From a bacterium (GTDB taxonomy: Bacteria > Patescibacteriota > Saccharimonadia > Saccharimonadales > Saccharimonadaceae): a stretch of DNA of 64,000 nt. The stretch covers positions 124,001 through 188,000 of the forward strand of contig SFVX01000001.1 of the NCBI GenBank assembly GCA_004561445.1. The letters are read 5' to 3'. Below, piece after piece: positions 8,511-16,797 of the stretch. The translations under genes were made by a program, and so were the position numbers. The notes beneath the pieces are model-generated. The model saw nothing but the letters and a program-made list of their open reading frames with translations. It searched no databases and was not told where the DNA came from. Within the stretch, counting starts at the first letter, position 1; the number at the start of each line of letters is the position of its first letter.

Positions 8511-8644
8511 AAAAACGACACCGCAAAGGTGCCTTAATCCATATTACAAAAAACCGACAGTTTTTGCCGAGCTTTCGCTATTGCGGTGCCGTTTTTAGAT
8601 CGGCAAACGCAAGCCTATCGGTTTTAAATAATATAGATTAAGAC
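8511..8644 (-). promoter_or_regulatory. Structured leader RNA (riboswitch- or attenuator-like, or small RNA) upstream of the OmpA/nuclease cassette
   Basis: Read on the minus strand from the predicted transcription start (about 8644). Outer stem: 8629-8642 pairs with 8533-8546 (14 bp, one GU), continuing as 8615-8625 with 8550-8560 (11 bp). Inner stem: 8600-8607 with 8563-8570 (8 bp). A terminator-like hairpin follows, 8528-8533 with 8517-8522, then a U run (8511-8515). The 3' arm of that hairpin (8517-8526) can instead pair for 10 bp with 8581-8590 in the apical region, a mutually exclusive antiterminator. No known riboswitch class is recognised. It could also be an independent about 130-nt RNA that ends at the U run. 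Confidence 0.7.
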
Positions 8645-8650
8645 TTTCTC

Positions 8651-8679
8651 ATTATACCACACTCATTCGAAATAGTCAA
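8651..8679 (-). promoter_or_regulatory. Consensus promoter of the five-gene cassette
   Basis: Minus strand: -35 TTGACT (8674-8679), 17-nt spacer, -10 TATAAT (8651-8656). Expected transcription start near 8644, at the first base pairs of the structured leader. Confidence 0.85.
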
Positions 8680-8701
8680 GTATATAGTGCTTATCTTTAT
8701 C

Positions 8702-8730
8702 AAAAATCCCCGCTTTCCACGGGGATTTTT
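8702..8730 (-). terminator. Rho-independent terminator of alaS
   Basis: Minus strand: stem ATCCCCG / CGGGGAT with an A-rich 5' side and a run of U residues after the stem, directly after the alaS stop codon. Confidence 0.8.
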
Positions 8731-8732
8731 GT

Positions 8733-10607
8733 TTACTCGAGAATTGCCTTAATCCTGCGGACGCCGGCGCTACTCGATTCTTCTTTTTTAATCTTAAAGT
8801 GGCCGAGAACGCCCGTATGCTCGACGTGTGGACCACCACAAACTTCGCGCGAGACAGGAGCGTCTGGGTCGCCAATTGTATAGACGGTGAGTTTCTCTGG
8901 ATACTTATCCCAGAATTGACCATGAGCCTTCAAGGTATCACGAGCATAAGCTTTGTCATATTCGTCATGAACGACTGGAAGGTCGGCCTCAATCCACTCA
9001 TTGACCTGTGCCTCGACCTTGGCGATTTCTTCTGGCGTCATTTTGTGGTCGAGATTAAAGTCAAAGCGGACGCGTTCGGCGGTAATATTAGAACCTTGCT
9101 GGCCGATGTTAGCATCGATATGTTTTTGCAGAGCCGCAAGGAGTAAGTGGGTTGCGGTATGATACTTGGTCGTTTGCTCGCCATGATCTTCGAGGCCACC
9201 CTTAAACATCCCTTTACTGGCGGTTTTACTGCGGTTGCGTTGCTCGGCGAGGGCGGCATCAAACTCGGCGCGCCAATTTTCGGAAAGCTGAATATCTTCA
9301 CGATAAGCTTCTTCGACCGAAAGCTCGAGTGGGAAGCCGTAAGTATCTTGCAGCATGAAGAGCTCTTTGCCGGTCAGGCCCTGCGCTTTGAGCTTACCAA
9401 GCTCTTTGAGGCCACGGCGAATCGTGCGGCGGAAAGCTTGCTCTTCTTTTTGAAGCGTATCGAGCACTTCCTCGCGATGAGTCAAAATACTGCTTGATAG
9501 ATCTTTGTAGTTTTCGGCAATAATAGGCAAAATGCCAGCCAAGAAATCTTGCTCGATGCCGAGATTGAGCGCCTTCAAAATAGCGCGGCGAATCAGGCGA
9601 CGGAGTGCATAACCCTGCTGTTTGTTGGAAGGTTTGAGGCCTTGGGCGGCCAAGATATAGGCACCGCGTAAATGATCGGCAATCACGCGCATGTCGGCAG
9701 TATTAGACTCGTAGCTTTTACCGGAAAGCTCTTCGAGGCGATCCAAAATCGGCTTCAAGGATGAAATTTGGAAGACGTCATAAGAGTCGAGGCTAGCGGC
9801 CGTGATGCGCTCGAGGCCAGCGCCAAAGTCGACATTTTTCTTTTCGAGCTCCGAGAAACTACCATCTTCGTTGCGGCGATATTGCATGAAGACTTGGTTG
9901 CCGATTTCCATGAAGCGGGCACCATCAGAGGCTGGATGAGATTTGCCGTATTTTTCGACGTCCTGCTTATCTTCGCCAAAGTCGTAGAAGACCTCAGAAT
10001 CTGGGCCACACGGGTCGCCGATTGGAGTTTCTTTGATGCCACCGGCGCGAGACCACCAGTTTTCTTTGTCGTCATAGAAGAAAATGCGTTCGTCGCCCTT
10101 GATGCCACGCTCGTCACCAACTTTAGCACTGCCAATTTCGGCGATATCTGCTTTAATGCCAGCCTCGGCGAAGACGGTTTGCCAAATCTTGGCCGCTTCG
10201 TCGTCGCGCGGAATGCCGTATTCTTCGTTACCAATAAAACAGGTAACATAAAGTTTGCTTGGATCGAGGCCAACTTCCTGAGTTAGAAAAGTAAAGAAGT
10301 TGCGGATTTGTTCTTCTTTGAAGTAGTCGCCGAGTGACCAGTTGCCGAGCATCTCGAAAACAGTAGTGTGACGCGGATCGCCGACATCATCAATATCTTG
10401 CAAACGAACGCAAGGCTGCGAGTCGGTTAAACGAACACCATCTTTGTGTGGTTGACCGAGGAGATACGGAAGCAGAGGCTGCATGCCAGAACCTGTAAAT
10501 AACGTAGTCGGATCATTCTCGAGAACGGACGGGGCGGGCTGAATTTCGGCATGCCCGTGTTGTTTCATAAAATCTAGATATTTTTGCCTTACTTCATTTG
10601 CGTTCAT
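8733..10607 (-). CDS. alaS: Alanyl-tRNA synthetase, compact form
   Basis: Charges tRNA-Ala. Residues 1-240 form the class II catalytic core (start NANEVRQKYLDFMKQHGHAE; motif 2 region DVGDPRHTTVFEMLGNW; motif 3 around GAGLERITA), followed by the tRNA-recognition helices. An editing-domain core remains near the C-terminus with HTATH and CGGPH zinc-type ligands. At 624 aa it is about 250 residues shorter than typical bacterial AlaRS: the beta-barrel normally before HTATH is largely missing and the C-Ala oligomerisation domain is absent. The -10 box (10615-10620) ends 7 nt before the ATG, so the mRNA is probably leaderless. A terminator follows the stop. Confidence 0.95.
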   Translation of the reverse strand: MNANEVRQKYLDFMKQHGHAEIQPAPSVLENDPTTLFTGSGMQPLLPYLLGQPHKDGVRLTDSQPCVRLQDIDDVGDPRHTTVFEMLGNWSLGDYFKEEQIRNFFTFLTQEVGLDPSKLYVTCFIGNEEYGIPRDDEAAKIWQTVFAEAGIKADIAEIGSAKVGDERGIKGDERIFFYDDKENWWSRAGGIKETPIGDPCGPDSEVFYDFGEDKQDVEKYGKSHPASDGARFMEIGNQVFMQYRRNEDGSFSELEKKNVDFGAGLERITAASLDSYDVFQISSLKPILDRLEELSGKSYESNTADMRVIADHLRGAYILAAQGLKPSNKQQGYALRRLIRRAILKALNLGIEQDFLAGILPIIAENYKDLSSSILTHREEVLDTLQKEEQAFRRTIRRGLKELGKLKAQGLTGKELFMLQDTYGFPLELSVEEAYREDIQLSENWRAEFDAALAEQRNRSKTASKGMFKGGLEDHGEQTTKYHTATHLLLAALQKHIDANIGQQGSNITAERVRFDFNLDHKMTPEEIAKVEAQVNEWIEADLPVVHDEYDKAYARDTLKAHGQFWDKYPEKLTVYTIGDPDAPVSREVCGGPHVEHTGVLGHFKIKKEESSSAGVRRIKAILE

Positions 10608-10625
10608 AGGTGATATTTTACCATA

Positions 10626-11654
10626 TTAAACAATAATTCCGCCACCTAGGCAGATGTCGTCTTGATAGAAGACGACGGATTGACCGGGAGTAAGCGATTT
10701 CTGCTCGTCGGCGAAGGTAAGAATGTAAGTTGCTGAGTCAAATTTGGCGTCAACTAGCGGTGCGCGATGGCGAACGCGAGCTCTGAGCGGCTTTGAGTCA
10801 TCAATGTTGCGTCGCAAAATCACGTCGCGAAGCTTAACTTCGTTAGTCCAGAGCGAAAGCGAATTAAGATTGCGCGAAACATAAACGGTATTTTTGTTCA
10901 TATCTTTGCACACCACGTAAAACGGTAAGCCAGTCGTAAGGCCAAGGCCGTGGCGCTGGCCAATAGTATAGAAAATCGCGCCATCATGATGACCAAGAAG
11001 CTCGTCGGTTTCGAGCTCACGAATCTCGCCTGGTTTTGTTTCGATAAATTCGGCAAGAAAGTCACGCATGTTCGCCTCGCCGACAAAACAAACGCCCATA
11101 CTCTCAGGCTTATGCGCCACAGCAAGACCAATCTGCTCAGCGAGCGCTTTGACCTCGGGTTTTTGCATATCGCCAACCGGGAAAATTGTGCGTTTAATTA
11201 CTTCTGGCGCAATACGATAAAGGAAGTAGGTCTGATCCTTATTAGCATCAGCCGCCATTATGAGGTCGCAGCCACGAGTTTTAGCATAATGGCCAGTTGC
11301 AATCGCTTCAGCGCCCTGCTCGAAAGCAGTTTCGGCAAAAAGTTTAAACTTGATTTCTTGATTGCACATAATGTCGGGGTTTGGCGTGTTGCCTTTTTGA
11401 TATTCGGCCAACATATAGTCGACAACTTTTTGTTTGTACTCGGCTTCAAAATCAAAGACGCGAAAATCAATACCAAGTTTTACTGCAACACGCTTGGCGT
11501 CAGCAAGATCTTCTGCCCAAGGGCATTTCATGCCGGGAAGATTCTTGCTCCAGTTTTTCATATAAACGCCAATTACTTCGTGACCTTGGCTTTGCAAAAG
11601 ATAGGCCGAGACGGCCGAATCTACACCACCGGACATACCAAGAAATACTTTCAT
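10626..11654 (-). CDS. mnmA: tRNA-specific 2-thiouridylase MnmA
   Basis: Thiolates U34 of tRNAs for Glu, Gln and Lys. The PP-loop is at the N-terminus (GMSGGVDSAVSAYLL); the two catalytic cysteines sit in PDIMCNQEIKF and MGVCFVGE; IGQRHGLGL and the C-terminal barrel are typical. The start at 11654 (MKVFLGMSGG) is preferred over an upstream in-frame ATG because the -10 TATAAT (11661-11666) lies 6 nt before it. The sulfur donor would be the cysteine desulfurase encoded at 17.5-18.7 kb. AlaS lies 19 bp downstream with its own -10 box. Confidence 0.96.
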   Translation of the reverse strand: MKVFLGMSGGVDSAVSAYLLQSQGHEVIGVYMKNWSKNLPGMKCPWAEDLADAKRVAVKLGIDFRVFDFEAEYKQKVVDYMLAEYQKGNTPNPDIMCNQEIKFKLFAETAFEQGAEAIATGHYAKTRGCDLIMAADANKDQTYFLYRIAPEVIKRTIFPVGDMQKPEVKALAEQIGLAVAHKPESMGVCFVGEANMRDFLAEFIETKPGEIRELETDELLGHHDGAIFYTIGQRHGLGLTTGLPFYVVCKDMNKNTVYVSRNLNSLSLWTNEVKLRDVILRRNIDDSKPLRARVRHRAPLVDAKFDSATYILTFADEQKSLTPGQSVVFYQDDICLGGGIIV

Positions 11655-11748
11655 ATTTATATTATACAATATTTTTGTAAAAAATCACGGGCAACTTTGG
11701 ATTTTTCTTATGCTAAAATTTAGATAGACAATAACACGTGGAGGTGGA

Positions 11749-12408
11749 ATGTTTTACCCAAACCGACAGGTACTGGGCGACCAGTTGGCGGAAAAGGCAA
11801 TTCAGTTTAAAGATACCGATTCGATTATTTTTTGTCTCAAAAAGAGTTCCCTGCTTTCGTGCATCGAGCTAGCAGCTGATTTACATGCCTATATTTACAT
11901 TCTGCAATACTCCGAAATTCAAGATCCGTTTGATATTACGAGGAGTCTTGGCGCGATTACGAGCAAAGGTGAGTTTGTGCTAAATCCAGATATTTCTCAG
12001 AGTGAGTACGACTACATTAATATGGATTTTCGCAGCGTGATTGAAGAGCGCAAACGTGTGGCTTTTTCGGAGATTAACGGTGAGCGTGACCCAAATCCGA
12101 ACTTTGATCTGGCGGCTTTTAATGGCCGAAATATCATTTTACACGCAGACGTGCTGAAGACTTCTTTTCAGATTCAAGTGGCGTCAAATATCCTAAAGGC
12201 CTATGCGCCAACTATGATCGTGGGCGTGTGTGGCAATATTACTTCGCCGGTGTCAGATAAATTTCAGATGGAAACGAGCGGTGTAACTTATATGGATATC
12301 CTGCCAAACACTTTCTTTGACGATGATCACTATTTCGATCAGCAAGATCCATACACGGAGGACGAAAAAATAAGTATGGCAAACAACATAAGTCTTTATT
12401 GGAGCTAA
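11749..12408 (+). CDS. Phosphoribosyltransferase-like protein with degenerate PRPP loop
   Basis: 219 aa, function not known. The N-terminus (FYPNRQVLGDQLAEKAIQF) and the segments SLLSCIELAADLHAYIYIL and RSLGAITSKGEFVLN follow the pattern of type I phosphoribosyltransferase domains (dR..aG..La, elA..L, iGAi...G..vln). The expected PRPP-binding loop (VDDGiaTG) is replaced by LHADVLKTSFQIQVAS, so catalysis by the usual mechanism is unlikely. The gene has an extended -10 (TGCTAAAAT, 11711-11719) and an SD (GGAGGTGG), and ends 10 bp before moxR. It may be a regulator or ligand-binding partner of the MoxR-VWA module; the fold assignment is an inference. Confidence 0.6.
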   Translation: MFYPNRQVLGDQLAEKAIQFKDTDSIIFCLKKSSLLSCIELAADLHAYIYILQYSEIQDPFDITRSLGAITSKGEFVLNPDISQSEYDYINMDFRSVIEERKRVAFSEINGERDPNPNFDLAAFNGRNIILHADVLKTSFQIQVASNILKAYAPTMIVGVCGNITSPVSDKFQMETSGVTYMDILPNTFFDDDHYFDQQDPYTEDEKISMANNISLYWS

Positions 12409-12418
12409 AGGAGGAAAA

Positions 12419-13423
12419 ATGAATCCAAATAATAACATTACATTAAACGAATCGGAGCTAAGCGACGCCAGGCAAGTTTTGACGAAGATTTCTGAGGCTT
12501 ATCGCAAAAAAGTAGTCGGACAAGACGAGCTACGTCTCTCGATGTTAGTTTCCTTAATTGCAGGCGGGCATATTTTGCTTGAGTCGGTGCCGGGCCTCGC
12601 AAAAACTTTGGCCGCCAAAACAATTGCCGAAGCGGTAGACGGAAGCTTTTCGCGCATTCAATGCACGCCAGATTTACTTCCAAGCGATATTATTGGGACA
12701 CAGATTTACAACTACAACAGCGGTAAATTCGAGACTAAGGTTGGGCCAGTACATTCGAACTTCGTGCTACTTGATGAGATTAACCGCAGTAGCGCTAAAA
12801 CGCAATCAGCAATGCTAGAAGCGATGCAGGAGCGCCAAGTGAGTATTGGCGGCGTGCGCTACGAAATGCCAGATCCGTTCCTCGTAATCGCGACGCAAAA
12901 CCCCATCGAGCAAGAAGGCACTTATGAGCTACCAGAAGCACAGCTCGATCGCTTCTTGATTAAAGAAATCGTAAACTATCCAAAGCGCGACGAAGAGTTG
13001 CAGGTATTAAATTATACTTTGAATGGCCAGACAACAACAGCGATTGATACAACGCAAAAATCTTCGATCGAAGACGTGAAGCGTTTACAGAAATACGTGA
13101 AGCGCGTGCGCGTGGATGATTCGATCAAAAGTTATATTCTCGACATTGTTTACGCGACTCGCAGTCCACGCTCGGTGATTGATGCAAATCTCGCCAAATA
13201 CGTCGAGTATGGCGTGAGCCCACGCGGCGCGATTGCTTTGATGCAGGTTGCGCAGGCTTTGGCTCTGATTAACGGGCGTGCATATGTAACACCAGATGAT
13301 GTCAAGCGTATGCGTCACGCAGCTTTGCGCCATCGTATTATCTTGAACTTCGAAGCAGCGGCGGATGACGTACATAGCGAAGCGATTATTGATGCGATAT
13401 TTAGCAAAATTCGCACACCATAA
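12419..13423 (+). CDS. MoxR-family AAA+ ATPase
   Basis: 334 aa. Walker A region ESVPGLAKTLAAKTI, Walker B FVLLDEINRSSAKTQ, sensor-1 VIATQNPIEQEGTYELPEAQLDRF, and the C-terminal lid domain ending near SPRGAIALMQVAQALAL: all standard for MoxR. These ATPases act as chaperones that insert metal ions or remodel VWA-domain partners. It has a strong SD (AAAGGAGG) and leads the Bat-type cluster (DUF58, TM protein, two VWA proteins, TPR protein). A consensus promoter on the opposite strand just after its stop points back into it. Confidence 0.93.
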   Translation: MNPNNNITLNESELSDARQVLTKISEAYRKKVVGQDELRLSMLVSLIAGGHILLESVPGLAKTLAAKTIAEAVDGSFSRIQCTPDLLPSDIIGTQIYNYNSGKFETKVGPVHSNFVLLDEINRSSAKTQSAMLEAMQERQVSIGGVRYEMPDPFLVIATQNPIEQEGTYELPEAQLDRFLIKEIVNYPKRDEELQVLNYTLNGQTTTAIDTTQKSSIEDVKRLQKYVKRVRVDDSIKSYILDIVYATRSPRSVIDANLAKYVEYGVSPRGAIALMQVAQALALINGRAYVTPDDVKRMRHAALRHRIILNFEAAADDVHSEAIIDAIFSKIRTP

Positions 13424-13429
13424 TCTTCT

Positions 13430-13458
13430 ATTATAGCACAAACGGAATAAAAAGTCAA
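13430..13458 (-). promoter_or_regulatory. Consensus promoter antisense to the MoxR gene
   Basis: Minus strand: -35 TTGACT (13453-13458), 17-nt spacer ending in TGC, -10 TATAAT (13430-13435). It matches the best sense promoters in this window base for base, yet no minus-strand gene follows; transcription would run antisense into the 3' end of the MoxR gene. It lies in the 39-bp MoxR-DUF58 gap. Confidence 0.65.
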
Positions 13459-13462
13459 TAGG

Positions 13463-14350
13463 ATGTCAAGTTATCTAGTTAAAGTTCGCAAAAAAATGTC
13501 GATTTACGCACAACGTCGCGTGCGTGGAGTTTTTGCGGGCAACTATGGCTCCGTCTTTAAGGGGCGCAGCATGGACTTTGACGATCTGCGCGAGTATAAC
13601 TACGGTGACGACGTAAAAGATATTGACTGGAACGCGACCGCTAGATCACGCAATATTATGGTGCGACGCTATATTGCAATTCGTAAGCATAATATTCTAA
13701 TTGTAGCGGATAATAGCAATGCAATGGCGGCGCTGGCGCCGAGTGGCGAGACAAAAGCTGACGTAGCGGCTTTTTGCGCCGGGACGCTAGCTTATATCGC
13801 CCAAAAACATGGCGACCTTGTCGGACTGGTGGCCGGAAACCATGAAAGCACGATGCGCTTCCCTTTGAAAGAAGGCACGGCCTACATCGAGAATTTTCTT
13901 GATAAATACTATAAGTCGATTAAAGTCGAGTCGCCGGCAGCCGACATGAATGCTGTATTAACTTACATTTCAAAAGCATTTCGCGAGCGCATGTTCCTGA
14001 TCGTAATCACAGATTCGGGCTCAGCGCTCAAGATTGATCGCAGCATTATCCGCAAGCTCGGTGCGCGTCACGAACAAATGTTCTGCATCATAGAAGATGC
14101 GCCGCTCACAAGCTCATTCTTGCATACCAAAGAGGCGCGCGACATCGAGAAAGACCTGCGCATTCCACGCTTCTTGCGCTCGGATCGCTCGCTAGCAAAA
14201 GCAGAGACGAGTTATCGCGAGGCGCAGCGCCAAGTCATCAAACGCACTTTGCGTCATTATGGTATCGTGACAAGTTTTATCGATAGCAACGACCACGCAA
14301 TTCCGCGAATTATTCAGATGTTGGAGGAACAGAAAAATGCAAGACGTTGA
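13463..14350 (+). CDS. DUF58-domain protein of the Bat-type operon
   Basis: 295 aa, soluble. The DUF58 hallmark lies near residues 30-70 (GRSMDFDDLREYNYGDD, then DIDWNATARSRNIMVRRY); after it a VWA-like region follows (HNILIVADNSNAM; MFLIVITDSGSALKI). DUF58 proteins are regularly found between a MoxR ATPase and membrane VWA proteins and are thought to act in assembly of envelope or metal-dependent complexes; the exact role is unknown. The start has only a weak SD. The 3' end overlaps the next gene by 14 bp, so both are translated from one mRNA. Confidence 0.88.
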   Translation: MSSYLVKVRKKMSIYAQRRVRGVFAGNYGSVFKGRSMDFDDLREYNYGDDVKDIDWNATARSRNIMVRRYIAIRKHNILIVADNSNAMAALAPSGETKADVAAFCAGTLAYIAQKHGDLVGLVAGNHESTMRFPLKEGTAYIENFLDKYYKSIKVESPAADMNAVLTYISKAFRERMFLIVITDSGSALKIDRSIIRKLGARHEQMFCIIEDAPLTSSFLHTKEARDIEKDLRIPRFLRSDRSLAKAETSYREAQRQVIKRTLRHYGIVTSFIDSNDHAIPRIIQMLEEQKNARR

Positions 14351-14816
14351 TAATATGATTAGTGCCCCATTTTATTACAGCATTTGGTGGTTGATTGCAG
14401 GAATAATTTTGATGGCGACATTTGCGGGAATTTTAGATTACATTTTTTACACGACACGCCGCAAGCAAATTAAAACGCTAAGTAACCTGCGTAAACTGGA
14501 GCCGCACACGGTCGATATGAATGCGCTGCGAGAAAAATACTTACGCTTGATTGATGAGGTTGATAAGAAATATAATGCCGGCAAGCTCAAATCTTCCGAA
14601 GCGCACCAAGAGCTAAGCTTGCTCGTGCGTCTATTCTTCTGCGAAGCGATGGGCTTTCATGCCGAGGTAATGACCTTGAATGATCTGAAACGTACGAATT
14701 ATACAAAACTTGCAAAGCTAATCGATCAATACTATCCGGACGAATTTGATACGCTGGAAAATGGCGTAGTCCAGCAATCAATTGAACACGCACGTGATAT
14801 AGTGAGGGACGAATAA
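14337..14816 (+). CDS. Single-pass membrane protein of the Bat-type operon
   Basis: 159 aa. One TM helix (about 14-38), then a cytoplasmic helical region (about 60-155). In position it corresponds to the small membrane or BatD/DUF4381-like subunit found between DUF58 and the VWA genes in related operons, though sequence similarity is too weak to name it. SD GGAGG lies inside the DUF58 gene; the stop overlaps the ATG of the next gene by 1 nt (TAATG). Confidence 0.78.
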   Translation: MQDVDNMISAPFYYSIWWLIAGIILMATFAGILDYIFYTTRRKQIKTLSNLRKLEPHTVDMNALREKYLRLIDEVDKKYNAGKLKSSEAHQELSLLVRLFFCEAMGFHAEVMTLNDLKRTNYTKLAKLIDQYYPDEFDTLENGVVQQSIEHARDIVRDE

Positions 14817-15844
14817 TGCAGTACGCTTGGTTTTTCTTTGTTTTACTTTTGGCGATTTTATTGATTGTGGGCTGGGCATTACTGCGTTTTAAGCTCGACA
14901 AACCGCGCAAAGATAAAACTCTATCATTGCTAGCGCACACTGATTCGATTGCGGCTTTGCCGGAATATAAGCGAGCGGAGAAAAAGTATCGTCGATTGTT
15001 GAGACTATCGTTAATACTTTTTGTCGTAACGATTGGAAGCATAACGGCACTAGCGGCGCGCCCAACAAGTGTCTCTGAGGAGGACGAAGATTACGAGACA
15101 CGCGATATTATGATTTGTGCTGACGTGAGTGGATCAATGCAAGGCGTCGACGAGGAAGTCTTTGCGTACATGCGCAAAGTAGTAGCAGGCCTAAAAGGCC
15201 AGCGCATCGGTATCACACTTTTTGATGGCGCACCGATTATGTTTTCACCGCTTACGAACGACTATCTCGCAATCGATGAGACGTTAAAGACGATGAGCGA
15301 AAAACTCGACACTTACCAGTCGGCGATTTGGCGTGCGAGTAGCAGTTCATCACAAATTGGCTCGAGCGCGATTGGCTGCATTAACAACTTCGATAAGCTT
15401 GAGGCCGAAAATCGTTCGCGAGCTTTGGTTTTGATTACCGATAATCTGTCGGGTGATAAAATTTCACTAACACAAGCCGCCGAATATGGCATGCGATACA
15501 ATGTTGTTTTTTATAATGTCAACGCATATGACGGAAATGTTGAGACGCTAACTAGCAAACTTAGCGCTGGCAATAGCTCTTCACGCGCCGAGTATGAAAT
15601 GTATAAAGTCGGCAACGCTACGGGCGGTAATTATTATATTGTTTGCGCAGATAATGATAGCGGAGTTTGCACGCGCGAAGATGATACGGTTAGTAAGATC
15701 GTCGACGACATTATGAAGCAGGAAGCAGTACGTACAAAAGGTGCGCCAAGATTAGTGCGTAGTGATGCGCCGCAAATCGTAGCGATTATTGCGCTAGTCG
15801 CTTTTAGCGCGCTGATTTTTGTGATTTGGAGAGTAAAACTATGA
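14816..15844 (+). CDS. VWA-domain membrane protein (BatA-like)
   Basis: 342 aa: TM helix at the N-terminus (about 3-24), a second at about 65-82, a VWA domain about 95-300 and a final TM helix (about 320-339). The metal-ion site motif DVSGSMQGVDE and the threonine/aspartate motif LVLITDNLSGD are intact. This topology is that of BatA/BatB proteins of the aerotolerance-type operon, where VWA domains face outside and bind protein partners with a divalent cation. The stop overlaps the start of the next gene (ATGA). Confidence 0.9.
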   Translation: MQYAWFFFVLLLAILLIVGWALLRFKLDKPRKDKTLSLLAHTDSIAALPEYKRAEKKYRRLLRLSLILFVVTIGSITALAARPTSVSEEDEDYETRDIMICADVSGSMQGVDEEVFAYMRKVVAGLKGQRIGITLFDGAPIMFSPLTNDYLAIDETLKTMSEKLDTYQSAIWRASSSSSQIGSSAIGCINNFDKLEAENRSRALVLITDNLSGDKISLTQAAEYGMRYNVVFYNVNAYDGNVETLTSKLSAGNSSSRAEYEMYKVGNATGGNYYIVCADNDSGVCTREDDTVSKIVDDIMKQEAVRTKGAPRLVRSDAPQIVAIIALVAFSALIFVIWRVKL

Positions 15845-16797
15845 TTTTTAAGCCACTTTTGCCTATCTATGTGATAATTTTCATTGCACTAGCCTTTATT
15901 GCTTTTATCGTCTTTATGCTCACAAGCAAGCATCAACGCAATTTACCGATTCGTCGCATTTTAATGATAGTAATCATGTTCGTAATAATGTTACGCCCAA
16001 TGGTGCGTGGCGGTACGGCAGTGCGTCAAGAAAGTTCAACTAACGTTTTCTTTGCACTCGATCTTACAAATAGTATGACAGTGGCGGACTGTAAGAATAA
16101 TCAGCGTCGTTTTGAAAAAATGCGCGATGATGTGCAGGAAATCGCAAAGTCTTTCACTGGTGCACGCTTCTCAATAATTGCGATGGATTATGACGCATAT
16201 GTCGCAATGCCCTTAACTGATGATCTTGATGCGTTATTAAACTATGCGCCAAAATTATCTGTTATTGATACGACTAAAAGCAATGGCTCAGATCTTAGTA
16301 AGCTGATAGTTTACACGATGGAACATATTGAGAACTATCGCGAACTTTTCCCAGAACGCAAAAACGTGCTGTTTGTAATGAGCGACGGCGAACGTACCGA
16401 AAATACTAAGCCGATAATTACTGGGAATCAACTAAATGCACTTAGCGCGGCAAGAGTGTACGGTTACGGAACTAGTGAGGGTGGCTATGTAAAGCGCGTA
16501 TATAATGGCGAGGTTAGTAAAAACAGCCTTAATCATATTTCGCGCATAGACGAAGAAAACCTGCAAGACATCGCAAGTAGGCTTAATGGCAGTTATGAGA
16601 ATTGGACTGACGTGGATTTTGATGCGCAAAAGATGAAAGCTATAAGTTCGACGTTAGAACTGAGCGATAGTAGTACAATAGAAAGCTATCGCGATACTTA
16701 TTGGCTACTAGCTTTAGTACTCGCCGCGCTGTTATTGTGGGAGCTCAGCGATTGTTTGAATAAAGTATTGGACGAGCGAAAGGTAGTAAAGAAATGA
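15841..16797 (+). CDS. VWA-domain membrane protein (BatB-like)
   Basis: About 318 aa. Two N-terminal TM helices (about 5-27 and 38-55), a VWA domain (about 65-270) with FALDLTNSMTVAD as MIDAS motif and VLFVMSDGERTEN as second metal motif, and a C-terminal TM helix (about 285-303). The ATG at 15841 overlapping the previous stop as ATGA is chosen over an upstream TTG. The second VWA protein next to the first indicates a hetero-oligomer, as BatA/BatB. It overlaps the TPR gene by 4 bp. Confidence 0.9.
   Translation: MIFKPLLPIYVIIFIALAFIAFIVFMLTSKHQRNLPIRRILMIVIMFVIMLRPMVRGGTAVRQESSTNVFFALDLTNSMTVADCKNNQRRFEKMRDDVQEIAKSFTGARFSIIAMDYDAYVAMPLTDDLDALLNYAPKLSVIDTTKSNGSDLSKLIVYTMEHIENYRELFPERKNVLFVMSDGERTENTKPIITGNQLNALSAARVYGYGTSEGGYVKRVYNGEVSKNSLNHISRIDEENLQDIASRLNGSYENWTDVDFDAQKMKAISSTLELSDSSTIESYRDTYWLLALVLAALLLWELSDCLNKVLDERKVVKK

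Noticed and set aside
13085-13441. Minus-strand frame starting at the antisense promoter near moxR
   Set aside because: Its first codons lie in the -10 box and its product has no domain-like composition; only the promoter is retained as a finding.
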